Shown: positions 1-9,290, numbered from the stretch's first letter. The stretch: 60,707 nucleotides of DNA from Bacteroidota bacterium (GCA_023251455.1 JAHEYT010000051.1:1-60707), one strand, 5' to 3'. Notes: a model not told the origin generated them from the letters alone. Program-made: numbers and translations.

Positions 1-2
1 GG

Positions 3-347
3 TTAATCAAAAAAGAATATCTGTACCGTACTCAAGAATTTTACGAAAAACATGGTGGAAAAACCATTATCATAGCCCGTTTTGTCCCTATAATCAGGAC
101 TTTTGCCCCATTCATTGCTGGAGTGGGATCAATGAATTATTGGAGGTTCATTTCATTCAACATTATTGGAGGTATTTTGTGGGTATTCATCTGTTCATTT
201 GGTGGATATTTTTTTGGCAATTTACCATTTGTTAAAAGCAACTTTTCAGTAGTTGTAATGGCAATAATATTCATTTCCATACTCCCTTTGATTTTAGAAT
301 ACTTAAAACACAAACTTAAACCTAAAAATTCTAAATATGGTTATTGA
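3..347 (+). CDS. DedA-family membrane protein, C-terminal part
   Basis: The reading frame is open from the left edge of the window, so the true start lies upstream. DedA (SNARE-associated/VTT) proteins are inner-membrane proteins linked to lipid flipping and envelope homeostasis. The visible part carries the family's typical conserved stretch, [18 protein letters not shown] followed by R-T-F-A-P-F-x-A-G-V-G, with the re-entrant Arg/Pro segment. Two hydrophobic helices and a basic tail ([10 protein letters not shown]) follow. The stop overlaps the start of the next gene by 11 bases, which implies translational coupling with the TerC-family gene. The family call is firm. The substrate is unknown. 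Confidence 0.85.
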   Translation, partial: LIKKEYLYRTQEFYEKHGGKTIIIARFVPIIRTFAPFIAGVGSMNYWRFISFNIIGGILWVFICSFGGYFFGNLPFVKSNFSVVVMAIIFISILPLILEYLKHKLKPKNSKYGY

Positions 348-1260
348 TGTATATGTGTGGGCTGGATTTATTGCTTTTGTAGTATTGTTGTTAGCCATCG
401 ATCTGGGTATTTTTCACCGTAAATCACATGAAGTAAAAATCAAGGAAGCCCTTATTTGGAGCGCTGTATGGATTTCATTAGCTCTTATTTTTAATTATGG
501 CGTTTATGTATTCTTAGGAGAAGAGAAAGCTCTTGAATTCCTGACCGGTTATTTGATTGAAAAATCGTTGAGCGTAGATAATTTGTTTGTTTTCATTATG
601 CTTTTCACATTTTTCAATGTTCAGTCCAAATACCAGCACAAAGTTTTGTTTTGGGGGATTCTTGGAGCCTTAATTATGCGAGCCATCTTTATTTTTGCTG
701 GTGTTGCGCTTATTAGCAAATTTCATTGGATTATTTATATTTTCGGTGCCTTCATGATTTTTACAGGGATCAAAATGCTTTTTCACAAAGACGAAGAAAT
801 AGTCCCGGACAAAAATCCACTGGTCAGATTATTCAAAAAGTTCTTTCCGGTTTCGGAGCAAATGCATGGAAGCAAATTTTTCGTGAAACTAAATTCAAAA
901 ACTATTGCAACCCCTTTGTTTATTGTGCTTTTGGTTGTTGAATTTACTGATTTAATCTTTGCAGTCGATTCCATTCCTGCGATTCTAGCAATATCAAATG
1001 ACACATTTATTATTTTCACTTCAAATGTATTTGCCATTTTAGGTTTAAGAGCATTGTATTTTGCCCTTGCCGGGATAACCAAATATTTCCACTACCTGAA
1101 ATATGGCTTATCCGCTATTCTGGTTTTTGTTGGGGTAAAAATGGTCATCGTTGGATTTTATAAAATACCAATTATTTACTCTCTGTTGACCATCCTTGGA
1201 ATACTTCTTATATCGGTATTAGCATCAGTAATGTTTAAAAATAAGAAAAAATATGAGTAG
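337..1260 (+). CDS. TerC-family integral membrane protein
   Basis: A 307-residue polytopic protein of the TerC/Alx family. These proteins are linked to tellurite resistance, manganese export and envelope metal homeostasis. The family signatures are visible: E-K-S-L-S-V-D-N at about residues 75-82, and [14 protein letters not shown] at about 202-214, whose acidic residues in membrane helices are thought to bind metal. There are about nine hydrophobic segments and a short basic C-terminus. The gene overlaps both the upstream DedA-family gene (11 bases) and the downstream UPF0114 gene (8 bases), so the three appear to be one operon. Substrate specificity cannot be read from sequence. Confidence 0.9.
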   Translation: MVIDVYVWAGFIAFVVLLLAIDLGIFHRKSHEVKIKEALIWSAVWISLALIFNYGVYVFLGEEKALEFLTGYLIEKSLSVDNLFVFIMLFTFFNVQSKYQHKVLFWGILGALIMRAIFIFAGVALISKFHWIIYIFGAFMIFTGIKMLFHKDEEIVPDKNPLVRLFKKFFPVSEQMHGSKFFVKLNSKTIATPLFIVLLVVEFTDLIFAVDSIPAILAISNDTFIIFTSNVFAILGLRALYFALAGITKYFHYLKYGLSAILVFVGVKMVIVGFYKIPIIYSLLTILGILLISVLASVMFKNKKKYE

Positions 1261-1759
1261 CAAATTTGAAACAGTATTTGAGAAAATAATTTTCTCAAGC
1301 AGGTGGATACAGGCACCTCTTTACGGAGGGCTTATTTTAGGTGGAATGTTATACACCTACAAATATTTGGTTGAATTGATTCATTTATTCACAAGCATAA
1401 ATGAAATTACTGAGACAGCATTAATGCTTGGAGTACTTACTTTGGTAGATATAACTATGGTTGCAAATCTTCTGATAATGGTTATCGTTGGGGGTTATTC
1501 AACTTTTGTTAGTCGGCTTGATATCGATAAACATGAAGATAAACCAGAATGGCTTCAAAAAATTGATGCTGGTTCATTAAAAGTAAAATTAGCCGGTTCG
1601 TTAGTTGGCGTATCAAGTATTCATCTGCTGCAAACCTTTATAAATATAAAAAATCATGAATCTGAACATGTCATGTGGCAAGTTATCATTCATGTAGTCT
1701 TTTTATTTTCAGCACTTATGCTTGCTTATACAGAAAAAATTTTACATCAAAAACATTAA
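1253..1759 (+). CDS. UPF0114 (YqhA-like) membrane protein
   Basis: A 168-residue membrane protein of the UPF0114/YqhA family, whose function is unknown. The N-terminus has the family pattern F-E-K-I-I-F-x-S-R-W-x-Q-A-P-L-Y-G-G, followed by hydrophobic helices, and the centre has G-S-L-K-V-K-L-A-G-S-L-V-G-x-S-S-I-H-L-L. The start overlaps the terC-like gene by 8 bases, so it is probably co-translated. A badly decayed second copy of the same gene lies at about 9160-9290 on the plus strand (see there), which shows that this gene was once duplicated in the island. Confidence 0.88.
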   Translation: MSSKFETVFEKIIFSSRWIQAPLYGGLILGGMLYTYKYLVELIHLFTSINEITETALMLGVLTLVDITMVANLLIMVIVGGYSTFVSRLDIDKHEDKPEWLQKIDAGSLKVKLAGSLVGVSSIHLLQTFINIKNHESEHVMWQVIIHVVFLFSALMLAYTEKILHQKH

Positions 1760-1789
1760 CCCCATTTATTATTTTAAAATTCGATAATT

Positions 1790-2068
1790 ATGAACTGTCC
1801 ATTATGTAATGTGGCTCTTGTTATGTCAGAAAAACAGGGAATTGAAATTGATTATTGTCCCAAATGCCGGGGAGTTTGGCTAGATCGGGGAGAACTCAAT
1901 AAAATTATTGAGCGATCTGCACCTGATAGTCTGAACAGAAATTATGGTTCAGATCAGTCGTTTAATCGGCAACGCGACGATGACGATGATCATCATAAAT
2001 ACCAAAGTGATAGTAACTATTATGAGAATCAAAAAACCAAAGGCTGGTTGTCGAACTTATTTGACTAA
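1790..2068 (+). CDS. Zinc-ribbon (zf-TFIIB type) protein
   Basis: A 92-residue soluble protein with a TFIIB-type zinc ribbon at the N-terminus (C3, C6, C23, C26; CPLC...CPKCRGVWLDRGEL). This is the hallmark of the zf-TFIIB small-protein family. The C-terminal half is low-complexity, rich in Asp, His, Asn and Tyr, and ends in a W-L-S-N-L-F-D tail typical of this group. It lies 30 bases after the UPF0114 gene and is probably the last gene of the DedA-TerC-UPF0114 operon. Its role is unknown; metal binding is the obvious inference. A decayed relative appears at about 11693-11850 on the minus strand. Confidence 0.82.
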   Translation: MNCPLCNVALVMSEKQGIEIDYCPKCRGVWLDRGELNKIIERSAPDSLNRNYGSDQSFNRQRDDDDDHHKYQSDSNYYENQKTKGWLSNLFD

Positions 2069-2080
2069 AGAATTATTTTT

Positions 2081-2123
2081 AAGGAGGCCGTCTCAAAATA
2101 CAAATTTGTGATGGCCTTCCTTT
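2081..2123. terminator. Hairpin between convergent genes, overlapping an IS-like end
   Basis: The segment has nearly complementary arms, AAGGAGGCC and GGCCTTCCTT, around a loop of about 25 bases, and a short T-rich stretch follows on the plus strand. It sits 13 bases after the zinc-ribbon stop. The left arm runs into GAGGCCGTCTCAAAA (2084-2098), which resembles the terminal inverted repeats of Bacteroidota insertion sequences. The hairpin may therefore be an IS end that now acts as a terminator. Confidence 0.4.
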
Positions 2124-2363
2124 CTATAGTCTAGACTTTGGTTTTTACATTCATATACTATGTGAGGATAAACCTGACTGCCAATATTGTTTTGTTGATA
2201 TTTTGTAGGATTTTTTCAATTAAAAAATCCAAAATCAGGGTTTTTTAAGCCCCAATTTTGGATAACTGTGTGCAAGAGCAATTAATTCAGTCTCAATTTC
2301 AACTTTATTCTTACCCCTGAGCATAAATCGTCTGAAACCGTTGTTTTGTTTGATATTTCCAAA
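2084..2363 (-). pseudogene. IS1182-like transposase, C-terminal remnant with IS end
   Basis: On the minus strand, 2361-2363 down to the stop at 2235-2237 encodes a peptide containing F-G-N-I-K-Q-N-N-G-F-R-R-F-M-L-R-G-K and then E-T-E-L-I-A-L-A-H. This is the conserved C-terminal end of IS1182-family DDE transposases. The rest of the transposase is absent. Just upstream, with a one-base shift, the DNA can also be read as L-E-V-E-N. That would continue the transposase motif, but those bases now belong to the last codons of the efflux outer-membrane gene. An IS-end-like GAGGCCGTCTCAAAA lies at 2084-2098. The piece is a relic abutting the efflux operon, not an active element. Confidence 0.7.
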
Positions 2364-2365
2364 GG

Positions 2366-3724
2366 TTATTTTCCACCTCCAATCGCGCGATACAAATCTA
2401 AGGTTACAAAGCTTTTCCCTTTTTGAATATTCGTTAATGCCAATTCTGCTTCGCGTGCAGATTTTTGGGCATTGATAACTTCCAGATAAGTGGCATATCC
2501 ATAAGCATAAAGGTCGGTAGCCGTATTCACAGCTTTTTCCAGAATGTCCACTTCGTTCTTTCTGTTAACAATCTCCTGCTCTATTGCTGCCAGTTTATCC
2601 AGATTTGTTTGAACCTCGGAAATGCTTTGTTTAACCGTTTTTTCATAACTAAACCATGCTTGCCGTTGTTGCGATTGCTTAATCCGATAATTTCCTTTGA
2701 GCAAATTCTGTTGCAAAATCGGGGCAAAAAGTCCATTCACCGATTCGAAGACGAACGAACCATTTTTCAATCTTGCAGCGTCGAACCCAATAACCGGTTG
2801 TATTTTAAGTGTTGGGAGGAAAGCTTTCCCTGCAGCTTTTAAATCAAAACCGGCCGCTTCCAGCAATAACGATGCTTCCATTACATCGGGGCGATTCTGT
2901 AAAAGCTGGAAAGGCACTCCGGCACTCAAAATATCCGGTAATAATTGATTTTGGGTGATCTTTCCGCGAGCGACTGGCTGAGGTAATCGATTCAGGAGAC
3001 GGTTCAGATAATTCTCGGAGGAAATAATCATTTGCTGAATACTGTTTTTTTGTGCCTGAGAATTGTACAACTGTGCTTCAAATTGCTGAACAGCCAAATC
3101 GGTAGCCTTACCAGCCTGTTTTTGTACGCGTACTATATCAAGAGCGGCCTTTTGCAACCGAATATTCTTTTCCATGATTTCAAGTTCAGAATCGAAAGCC
3201 AGCAATTCGTAATAAGCCTGTGAAACTTCAGAAATAATTGTAGTCTGAATCAATTGTTTTCCGCTCTGAGATGCCAATAAGCGTGCTTTGGCGGCTTTTT
3301 TTGAGTTACGCAGTTTCCCCCACAAATCAATTTCCCAGGAAGAGTTGACGTTGATGGAATAGTCAGACGACCATTCAGGCTTTTCTTTTGATTTGCCAAA
3401 TGTTGCCGAAGTTCCAATTTCGACCGTTGGATACAAAGTCACTCTGCTCATCTTGTAATACGCGTTTGCCATTTCAATCTGTTCAATCGCCATTTGGGTA
3501 TCGTAGTTTCTCAACAAAGCCGTGTCAATTAACTGAATCAGGTCTTTATCCAGAAAATAAGTTTCCCAATTAAGGTCTGTTGCAGATACCGTATCGGCTT
3601 TCTGTCCATTAAAGGTTTCAGGTAAAGCAGATTTTGTCAGGGTTGTTTGTCTTGGCACTGAGCACGAAAAAACAGTGGCACAAACAATCAGACCAAGTGG
3701 TTTCAATATGTATTTAAATTCCAT
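2366..3724 (-). CDS. RND efflux outer-membrane lipoprotein (TolC/NodT family)
   Basis: A 452-residue outer-membrane channel subunit of a tripartite RND pump, of the NodT/CusC/OprM type. The signal peptide ends in a lipobox with Cys21 (V-F-S-C-S). Two outer-membrane efflux repeats with long helical hairpins follow, including N-R-P-D-V near the middle (LLQNRPDVMEAS) and the typical ending L-Y-R-A-I-G-G-G-K. It is the last gene of a minus-strand operon after the adaptor and permease, with 9 bases between it and the permease stop. An IS1182-like relic begins two bases after its stop, but its length and conserved ending suggest the protein is complete. Confidence 0.92.
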   Translation of the reverse strand: MEFKYILKPLGLIVCATVFSCSVPRQTTLTKSALPETFNGQKADTVSATDLNWETYFLDKDLIQLIDTALLRNYDTQMAIEQIEMANAYYKMSRVTLYPTVEIGTSATFGKSKEKPEWSSDYSINVNSSWEIDLWGKLRNSKKAAKARLLASQSGKQLIQTTIISEVSQAYYELLAFDSELEIMEKNIRLQKAALDIVRVQKQAGKATDLAVQQFEAQLYNSQAQKNSIQQMIISSENYLNRLLNRLPQPVARGKITQNQLLPDILSAGVPFQLLQNRPDVMEASLLLEAAGFDLKAAGKAFLPTLKIQPVIGFDAARLKNGSFVFESVNGLFAPILQQNLLKGNYRIKQSQQRQAWFSYEKTVKQSISEVQTNLDKLAAIEQEIVNRKNEVDILEKAVNTATDLYAYGYATYLEVINAQKSAREAELALTNIQKGKSFVTLDLYRAIGGGK

Positions 3725-3733
3725 AATATTTCC

Positions 3734-6700
3734 CTAATTAAGTTTTTTTCGCCTTTTCTTTCCTACGTTTACGAAGATGACATACAATCCCGGAACCACG
3801 ATCAGCCCGAAAATTGTACCAGTCAACATACCACCTGCAGATGCAATTCCGATAGATTTATTGCCTAAAGCCCCTGCACCCGAAGCAAAGCATAATGGGA
3901 TAAGGCCAGCGATAAACGCAAATGAGGTCATCAAAATTGGGCGCAAGCGGGCTGCGGCTCCAATCTGTACTGCTTTAATTACCGACAAACCTTCTTTTTG
4001 TCGTTGAATGGCATATTCCACAATGAGTATCGCATTTTTTCCAATCAAGCCAATTAGCATGATCATGGCAACCTGTGCATAGATATTGTTTTCCAGTCCG
4101 GCGATTTTCAAAAACAGGAAGGATCCGAAGATTCCGGTTGGCAAGGATAGAAGCACAACCAAAGGAAGCAGAAAACTTTCATATTGTGCCGCGAGCAGTA
4201 AATAGACAAAAATTAGGCAGACAATAAAGACAAAAATGGTCTGATTCCCTGCCAGAATCTGTTCACGTGTCATTCCCGACCAACTGATATCGAATCCTTT
4301 AGGGAGTGCGGCTTTGGCAACTTTTTCTATTTCGCTGATTGCATCTCCACTACTATAGCCAGCCGAGGCATCTCCCGAAATGAGGGCTGAAGTGTACATG
4401 TTATAACGCGTAAGTTGTTCAGGTCCATACACCCGTTCAAGCTTTATGAAACTGGAATATGGAACCATCTCACCTTTATCATTTTTGACGTACAATTTCA
4501 GAATATCATCTGGATTTGCCCGATATTCAGGAGCCGCCTGCACCATTACACGGTACATCTGACCAAACCGGATGAAATTGGTTGAATACAAACTCCCAAC
4601 TAACGTCTGAAGGTTATTCATGGCATTCTCAACGGTAACACCTTTTTTTGCTGCCATTTCTTTATCGACGTGAATCATGTATTGTGGGAAAGATGCATCG
4701 AAATTGGTAAATGCGCTGCCAATCGCAGGTGATTGTTTCAGTGAATCAATAAACTGATTAACTGTTGCCGCAGTATTCTGAAGATTTCCAAGCCCGGTTT
4801 TATCAATTAGCCGCAACTCAAAACCACTTGAATTACCGAAGCCGGGAACAGTTGGCGGAGGAAAGAATTCAATAGCTGCATCGGTAATATTGGTTGTTTT
4901 CTCTTTCAACCTCTCAATTATTTCATCAACCGAGGCACTGCGGTTTGCCCACGATTTCAGGTTGATAATTGCCATCCCGTAGGAAGCACCCGGGGCTTCA
5001 CTGATAATTGAATAACCAGTTAAGACCGACACATTCTCTACTTCAGGAATTTGTTTGGCTATTTTCTGAATCCCATCCAATACTTTATCGGTTCGGTCGA
5101 GTGTTGAACCGGGAGGTGTAACCACATTAACATATATGATACACTGATCTTCAGTCGGTATAAAACCGGAAGGTAGGATGGCACTGAGTCCCCAGGTACT
5201 TAGAAAGAAAAAGAGGAGTATCCCCCAGGTAACCATTTTTCGGCTTGCAATACGGCCAATCAATGCTTTATACTTACGTTCGGAAATGTTGTATTGAAAG
5301 TTGAACATTCGGAAGAACCGGGATAGCCAATCTTTCTTCTTTCGGGTTGAATGTGATTGTTTCAACAGCATTGCGCACAAGGCCGGAGTCATGGTCAGTG
5401 CAACGATTCCTGATATCACAATCGAAATTGCCAACGTGATAGAGAACTGGCGGTAGAAAACGCCGACCGGGCCAGACAGAAATGCCACCGGCACGAAAAC
5501 AGCAGTCATAACCAGCGTGATTGCAATAATTGCAGGACTGATCTCTCGCATAGTTTCAACTGTGGCATGATGAGAATTCAACCCTTTTTCCTTCATTTTA
5601 ACATGTACGGCTTCAACTACAACAATGGCATTGTCAACCACGATCCCGATAGCCAGTACCAAGGCGAACAAGGTCAGTAGGTTAATCGAAAAACCAAATA
5701 AAAGCATAAATGCAAGCGCACCGACCAAAGCGACCGGAACGGCCAATACCGGTATAAGTGTTGACCGAAAATCCTGAAGAAAAAGAAAGACCACGATGAA
5801 AACTAAAATGAAAGCTTCGATCAGCGTACGGAGAACTGCACTCATCGAAGCGTTGATAAACCGAGAAACGTCGTAGGCATAATTGTATTCAATATTGGGG
5901 GGGAATGAAGTTTCTTTGAGCTCCTCCATTCTCTTTTTGATATTTTTGATTACATCTCGGGCATTTGAACCAGGTCTCTGTTTCAGCATGATAGACGCAG
6001 ACGGGCGGCCTTCGGTCTTCGAAAGCATATCGTAACTAACAGTCCCAAACTCTACCGTAGCAATATCTTTCAGTTTCAGTATTTTGCCATCTGGATCGGC
6101 ACGCAAAACAATATCCTCGTAGTCTTTTTTCTGGTTTACTTTTCCGGTGTACCTGAGGATGTACTGAACCGACTGTGGCGATTTTCCGGAACTTTCACCA
6201 GTTCGACCAGGTGCTGCCTCAACATTCTGGCTACGAAGCGCGGTAATTACTTCATCCGAAGAAATCTTATAGGCAAGCATACGTTCAGGTTTCAGCCAAA
6301 CACGCATGGCGTATTCCCTGGCTCCCATAATGTCGGCAAATCCCACCCCATCAATACGTTTTAGCTCATGCAAAATATTGATGTCGGCAAAATTGTAAAT
6401 AAACTCTTCATTTTGGGTGGTGTCTTTACTAAAAATATTCAGGTACAAAAGCATGGAATTCACCTCCTTCTCGGTTATCACTCCAGCTTTAATCACTTCT
6501 TCCGGAAGTTCGTCGAGAACAGTGGCCACGCGGTTTTGAACATTTACGGCGGCAACGTCTGGATCAATTCCAACTTTAAAGAACACCTGTATGACAGTTG
6601 TTCCATTATTGCTCGAAACTGAAGACATATAAGTCATCCCCGGAACACCATTAATTGCCCTTTCAAGTGGAGTTGCAACGGCTTTGGCACACACTTCTGC

Positions 6701-6859
6701 ATTGGCTCCGGTATAATCGGCAGTTACAACCACCGACGGAGGTGCAATGTCGGGAAATTGGGTTACAGGCAATTCATAAAGAGCCAAAATCCCCAGTAAC
6801 GTGAAAAAGATCGATATTACAATTGATAATACCGGTCGGCTAATAAATTTTACAATCAT
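3734..6859 (-). CDS. RND efflux permease (HAE1/AcrB-MexF type)
   Basis: A 1041-residue inner-membrane proton-driven drug exporter with twelve predicted helices and two large periplasmic loops. The HAE1 hallmarks are visible: F-I-x-R-P at the N-terminus, the TM4 segment G-I-V-V-D-N-A-I-V-V-V-E, F-Y-R-Q-F-S-I-T with V-A-L-T-M-T-P-A-L-C, and G-K-N-A-I-L-I-V-E-Y-A in TM10. The TM4 pair that is Asp-Asp in AcrB (407/408) reads Asp-Asn here, while the TM10 lysine (AcrB 940) is present. It is flanked by its adaptor and outer-membrane subunits with 9-base gaps, so this is a complete tripartite operon. The substrate is unknown; solvents, antibiotics or dyes are typical for the family. Confidence 0.95.
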   Translation of the reverse strand: MIVKFISRPVLSIVISIFFTLLGILALYELPVTQFPDIAPPSVVVTADYTGANAEVCAKAVATPLERAINGVPGMTYMSSVSSNNGTTVIQVFFKVGIDPDVAAVNVQNRVATVLDELPEEVIKAGVITEKEVNSMLLYLNIFSKDTTQNEEFIYNFADINILHELKRIDGVGFADIMGAREYAMRVWLKPERMLAYKISSDEVITALRSQNVEAAPGRTGESSGKSPQSVQYILRYTGKVNQKKDYEDIVLRADPDGKILKLKDIATVEFGTVSYDMLSKTEGRPSASIMLKQRPGSNARDVIKNIKKRMEELKETSFPPNIEYNYAYDVSRFINASMSAVLRTLIEAFILVFIVVFLFLQDFRSTLIPVLAVPVALVGALAFMLLFGFSINLLTLFALVLAIGIVVDNAIVVVEAVHVKMKEKGLNSHHATVETMREISPAIIAITLVMTAVFVPVAFLSGPVGVFYRQFSITLAISIVISGIVALTMTPALCAMLLKQSHSTRKKKDWLSRFFRMFNFQYNISERKYKALIGRIASRKMVTWGILLFFFLSTWGLSAILPSGFIPTEDQCIIYVNVVTPPGSTLDRTDKVLDGIQKIAKQIPEVENVSVLTGYSIISEAPGASYGMAIINLKSWANRSASVDEIIERLKEKTTNITDAAIEFFPPPTVPGFGNSSGFELRLIDKTGLGNLQNTAATVNQFIDSLKQSPAIGSAFTNFDASFPQYMIHVDKEMAAKKGVTVENAMNNLQTLVGSLYSTNFIRFGQMYRVMVQAAPEYRANPDDILKLYVKNDKGEMVPYSSFIKLERVYGPEQLTRYNMYTSALISGDASAGYSSGDAISEIEKVAKAALPKGFDISWSGMTREQILAGNQTIFVFIVCLIFVYLLLAAQYESFLLPLVVLLSLPTGIFGSFLFLKIAGLENNIYAQVAMIMLIGLIGKNAILIVEYAIQRQKEGLSVIKAVQIGAAARLRPILMTSFAFIAGLIPLCFASGAGALGNKSIGIASAGGMLTGTIFGLIVVPGLYVIFVNVGKKRRKKLN

Positions 6860-6868
6860 AGGTTTGAA

Positions 6869-7966
6869 CTAAAGTGCTTTTTCAATTGGACAGATTACAT
6901 TCCCCTCACGCAGAACCTGAACCCCTTCAAGCACAATTTTTTCGTTGGTCGATAGTCCTGAATTCACCAGATAATTCTGACCAATCCTGTTGCCTAAATT
7001 GACATTCCTCATTTTTACCACATTTGTTGGGTCAACGACAAAAACATAGTTTTTATCCTGAATTTCCAAAACCGATTTTTGTGGTATCATGATCACATTT
7101 TCCACATCAGTTTCGAGATTTACAGTTCCTGAAGCTCCATGTTTTAAAAGCTTTTCAGGATTGATGAATTTTGCCCTAAAGGCAATAGCGCCAGTAGTAC
7201 CATCAATTTCACTGGCAACGGTTTCTACAATTCCATCATATTTATATAACGAGCCATCGGCTAATTCAAGACTTATTTTTTGCTCATCGGGGATGGAGTC
7301 GCCTTTTCTTTTTGCCATTAAATATTTGATATATTCAGCTTCAGGCATGTGGAAATAGGCATAAATACTTGAGATATCAGAAATACTGGTAAGCAAATCA
7401 CCCTCATTAATTAAACTTCCAATTTTTAGAGGGATACGGTTAATGACACCATCGAATGGAGCAACAATGGTTGTATAAGATAAAAATGCCTCCGCATTTT
7501 TCAATGATGCTTTTGCTTCTGATACTGCAGCTTTTGAAACCATGGCTTTTGATTCAGCTAGAACAAGTTCCGATTTGGCGACAACATTCTTTGATGTCAA
7601 CATCTTTACAAGTTCAACTTCAAGATTTGATGCAACTTCTTCAGCAATAGCTTTGGCTAGAGCAGCCTCTGCTTTGGTATAATCGGCCGTATACTCTGGC
7701 GAAGTAAGCTTAAAAAGCGGTTGACCCTTTTTTACTTCCTTTCCTTCATCAACCAAAATATTTTCAAGATATCCCCTAATTCTTGATCTTATCTCAACAT
7801 TTTTAATTGCTTGAATTTCTGCAACTTTTTTGCTATCAAAAACGGTATCCGATTTTTTGATGGTTATTACCGGTATTTGAGGCTGCTTTTCATTATTCAT
7901 TTTCTTTTCATTTGTGCAACCCATAATCATATAAGTCACAAGAACGAATAAACTAAACTTGTTCAT
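6869..7966 (-). CDS. RND efflux periplasmic adaptor (membrane fusion) lipoprotein
   Basis: A 365-residue HlyD/AcrA-type adaptor. It has a lipoprotein signal with Cys17 (I-M-G-C-T). A biotinyl-lipoyl-like half motif (V-D-E-G-K-E-V-K-K-G-Q-P-L-F) follows, then an alpha-helical hairpin rich in Ala, Lys and Glu. The second lipoyl half is A-P-F-D-G-V-I-N-R, and beta-barrel and membrane-proximal domains complete it. It bridges the inner-membrane permease and the outer-membrane channel. It is the first gene of the pump trio, 9 bases ahead of the permease gene. A 13-base palindrome (8017-8029) lies upstream and could be an operator. Confidence 0.93.
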   Translation of the reverse strand: MNKFSLFVLVTYMIMGCTNEKKMNNEKQPQIPVITIKKSDTVFDSKKVAEIQAIKNVEIRSRIRGYLENILVDEGKEVKKGQPLFKLTSPEYTADYTKAEAALAKAIAEEVASNLEVELVKMLTSKNVVAKSELVLAESKAMVSKAAVSEAKASLKNAEAFLSYTTIVAPFDGVINRIPLKIGSLINEGDLLTSISDISSIYAYFHMPEAEYIKYLMAKRKGDSIPDEQKISLELADGSLYKYDGIVETVASEIDGTTGAIAFRAKFINPEKLLKHGASGTVNLETDVENVIMIPQKSVLEIQDKNYVFVVDPTNVVKMRNVNLGNRIGQNYLVNSGLSTNEKIVLEGVQVLREGNVICPIEKAL

Positions 7967-8016
7967 ATTTTAATATTGATTTTTAACCTGCGTTATACAT
8001 AAAGCTATAAGCCTGG

Positions 8017-8029
8017 GCTGAAATTCAGC
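8017..8029. promoter_or_regulatory. Short palindrome upstream of the efflux operon
   Basis: GCTGAA and TTCAGC flank a single A, 50 bases upstream of the adaptor start. A repressor site is plausible, but no regulator gene is adjacent, and short palindromes also arise by chance. Confidence 0.25.
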
Positions 8030-8156
8030 TCAAGCGTATCCAAGTGATTATTTGAATATCTAATTCCTGATTTTAAATTATTTTTGAGAATATCGTCAGT
8101 AAGATCACCAAATCAAGATTACAGTGATCGACTAGAGAAAATAGAATAGGTGAAAC

Positions 8157-8528
8157 TTAGGAAATTGTATTTGGTGGTAAGGGAATAATATCAATTGGAA
8201 CTTTTTTCAATGAATAATATTGGTCTGATGTCAATTGATGGACTAAAAATCGATATGACTGGAAAGCAAATTGTTCGGATGGAATAAAAAAATCAACTTC
8301 AAATGTATGATTGCAATTTTCATCACAAGTATGTGCATCAGAATTATGCTTAAAGTTTAATATCTCGATTAAAACAAAATGAGCAATCTTCTCAATATTA
8401 CTAATTCCAATATGATCTTTCTTTTCTTCTATATAATGGTCTGAAAAGTCAGGGCAAGCATCTAATAACAGTAGCACCAGAAATGCTATAGTAGCAGAGA
8501 ATAATATTTTCTTTATGACTAAAAACAT
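8157..8528 (-). CDS. Small exported His/Cys-containing protein ahead of the efflux operon
   Basis: A 123-residue protein of no named family. It has an N-terminal hydrophobic segment (about residues 5-24) ending in L-D-A-C, which could be a signal peptide or membrane anchor with a weak lipobox. A possible metal-binding centre follows, with H-T-C-D-E-N-C-N-H. It lies about 190 bases upstream of the RND adaptor on the same strand. A protein of similar layout (14104-14409) precedes the CDF exporter: hydrophobic start, acidic and His-rich middle with an aromatic patch, and a Pro-containing end. A periplasmic metal-binding or sensing role is inferred only from this pattern. Confidence 0.55.
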   Translation of the reverse strand: MFLVIKKILFSATIAFLVLLLLDACPDFSDHYIEEKKDHIGISNIEKIAHFVLIEILNFKHNSDAHTCDENCNHTFEVDFFIPSEQFAFQSYRFLVHQLTSDQYYSLKKVPIDIIPLPPNTIS

Positions 8529-8635
8529 ATCGCGAAAATAGCTTTTTATGAATATTGCCGTATTGTATTTGAGTTAAGAAAAAATTAATTGTGCTGCTCT
8601 GGTTTGAATTCAAATAATGGAATAATGATAAAGAT

Positions 8636-9076
8636 TCACAGCAAATTTGATTTACTGTTGTAGTTTGTATGCAGGTATTTTTTCGCCATTGAACCGCCAA
8701 CTTCACCAATGAAAACTTTGTAGATTGCTTTAACTTCAGGATTTTCGTGACTAAAACGAGTGACATCCTGAGCATCAGCAGCATTGAGTGCCTTGATCTG
8801 GTTCTCTATCGCACTGCTGTCAGCAGGTTGTTCGGCACCGCCAACACATCCACCTTTACAAGCCATAACTTCAATGAAATCGTATTTACAGGTTCCTTTC
8901 ATCACCTGATCGAGCAAAATCTTGGCATTTCTCATTTCGTAGCAAACTGCAACATTCACCGTTATTGGTCCAATGGTTATCATGGCCTTCTTTAGTCCGG
9001 AAAGTCCCTGTATTTGCTGTAGCTCAATCAAATTGGAAAGAGGATTTGAATCAGCAATATTTAAGAATAACGTCAA
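8636..9076 (-). pseudogene. Truncated [FeFe] hydrogenase copy (C-terminal third)
   Basis: The 146-codon frame matches the last 141 or so residues of the complete hydrogenase at 10233-11681, with about four in five residues identical and the same ending (KKYLHTNYNSKSNLL). It keeps the H-cluster L3 motif E-V-M-A-C-K-G-G-C-V-G-G and the small-subunit-like tail. It lacks the Tat signal, both ferredoxin clusters and motifs L1 and L2, and one Gly of the GGAGQP segment is Glu. Similarity fades at about 9067, just before the nominal ATG. It cannot form an H-cluster alone. This is a relic of a tandem or segmental duplication, although the frame remains open. Confidence 0.82.
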
Positions 9077-9159
9077 AAAAAATCAAGCACATGATAAACA
9101 AGGTGTTCTGTAATGTTTGCATTAACTATTTTTTTTTAATTTAATTGGGTTAAATAAAT

Positions 9160-9290
9160 TTAGAATAGAAGAACATAAGCAACAAATTTGAAATCGTATT
9201 TGAGAAAATATTTTTTTTAAAGTCGGTGGTTACAAGAACCTCTATCTGCTTGCCAAAATCCATTAAAGTAAAGGCATCAATGCTTGAAAA
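9160..9290 (+). pseudogene. Decayed UPF0114 gene fragment
   Basis: The segment parallels the 5' end of the UPF0114 gene at 1253. One frame reads S-N-K-F-E-I-V-F-E-K-I-F-F. After a frameshift it reads K-S-R-W-L-Q-E-P-L, which matches the family start S-K-F-E-x-V-F-E-K-I-I-F-S-S-R-W-I-Q-A-P-L. It then jumps to S-I-K-V-K-A-S, which resembles the internal S-L-K-V-K-L-A-G-S, so the middle is deleted. It is on the opposite strand to the hydrogenase genes around it. It has no coding capacity left. Confidence 0.65.

Noticed and set aside
8636..9076. Functional second hydrogenase
   Set aside because: It lacks the ferredoxin motifs and H-cluster motifs L1 and L2.
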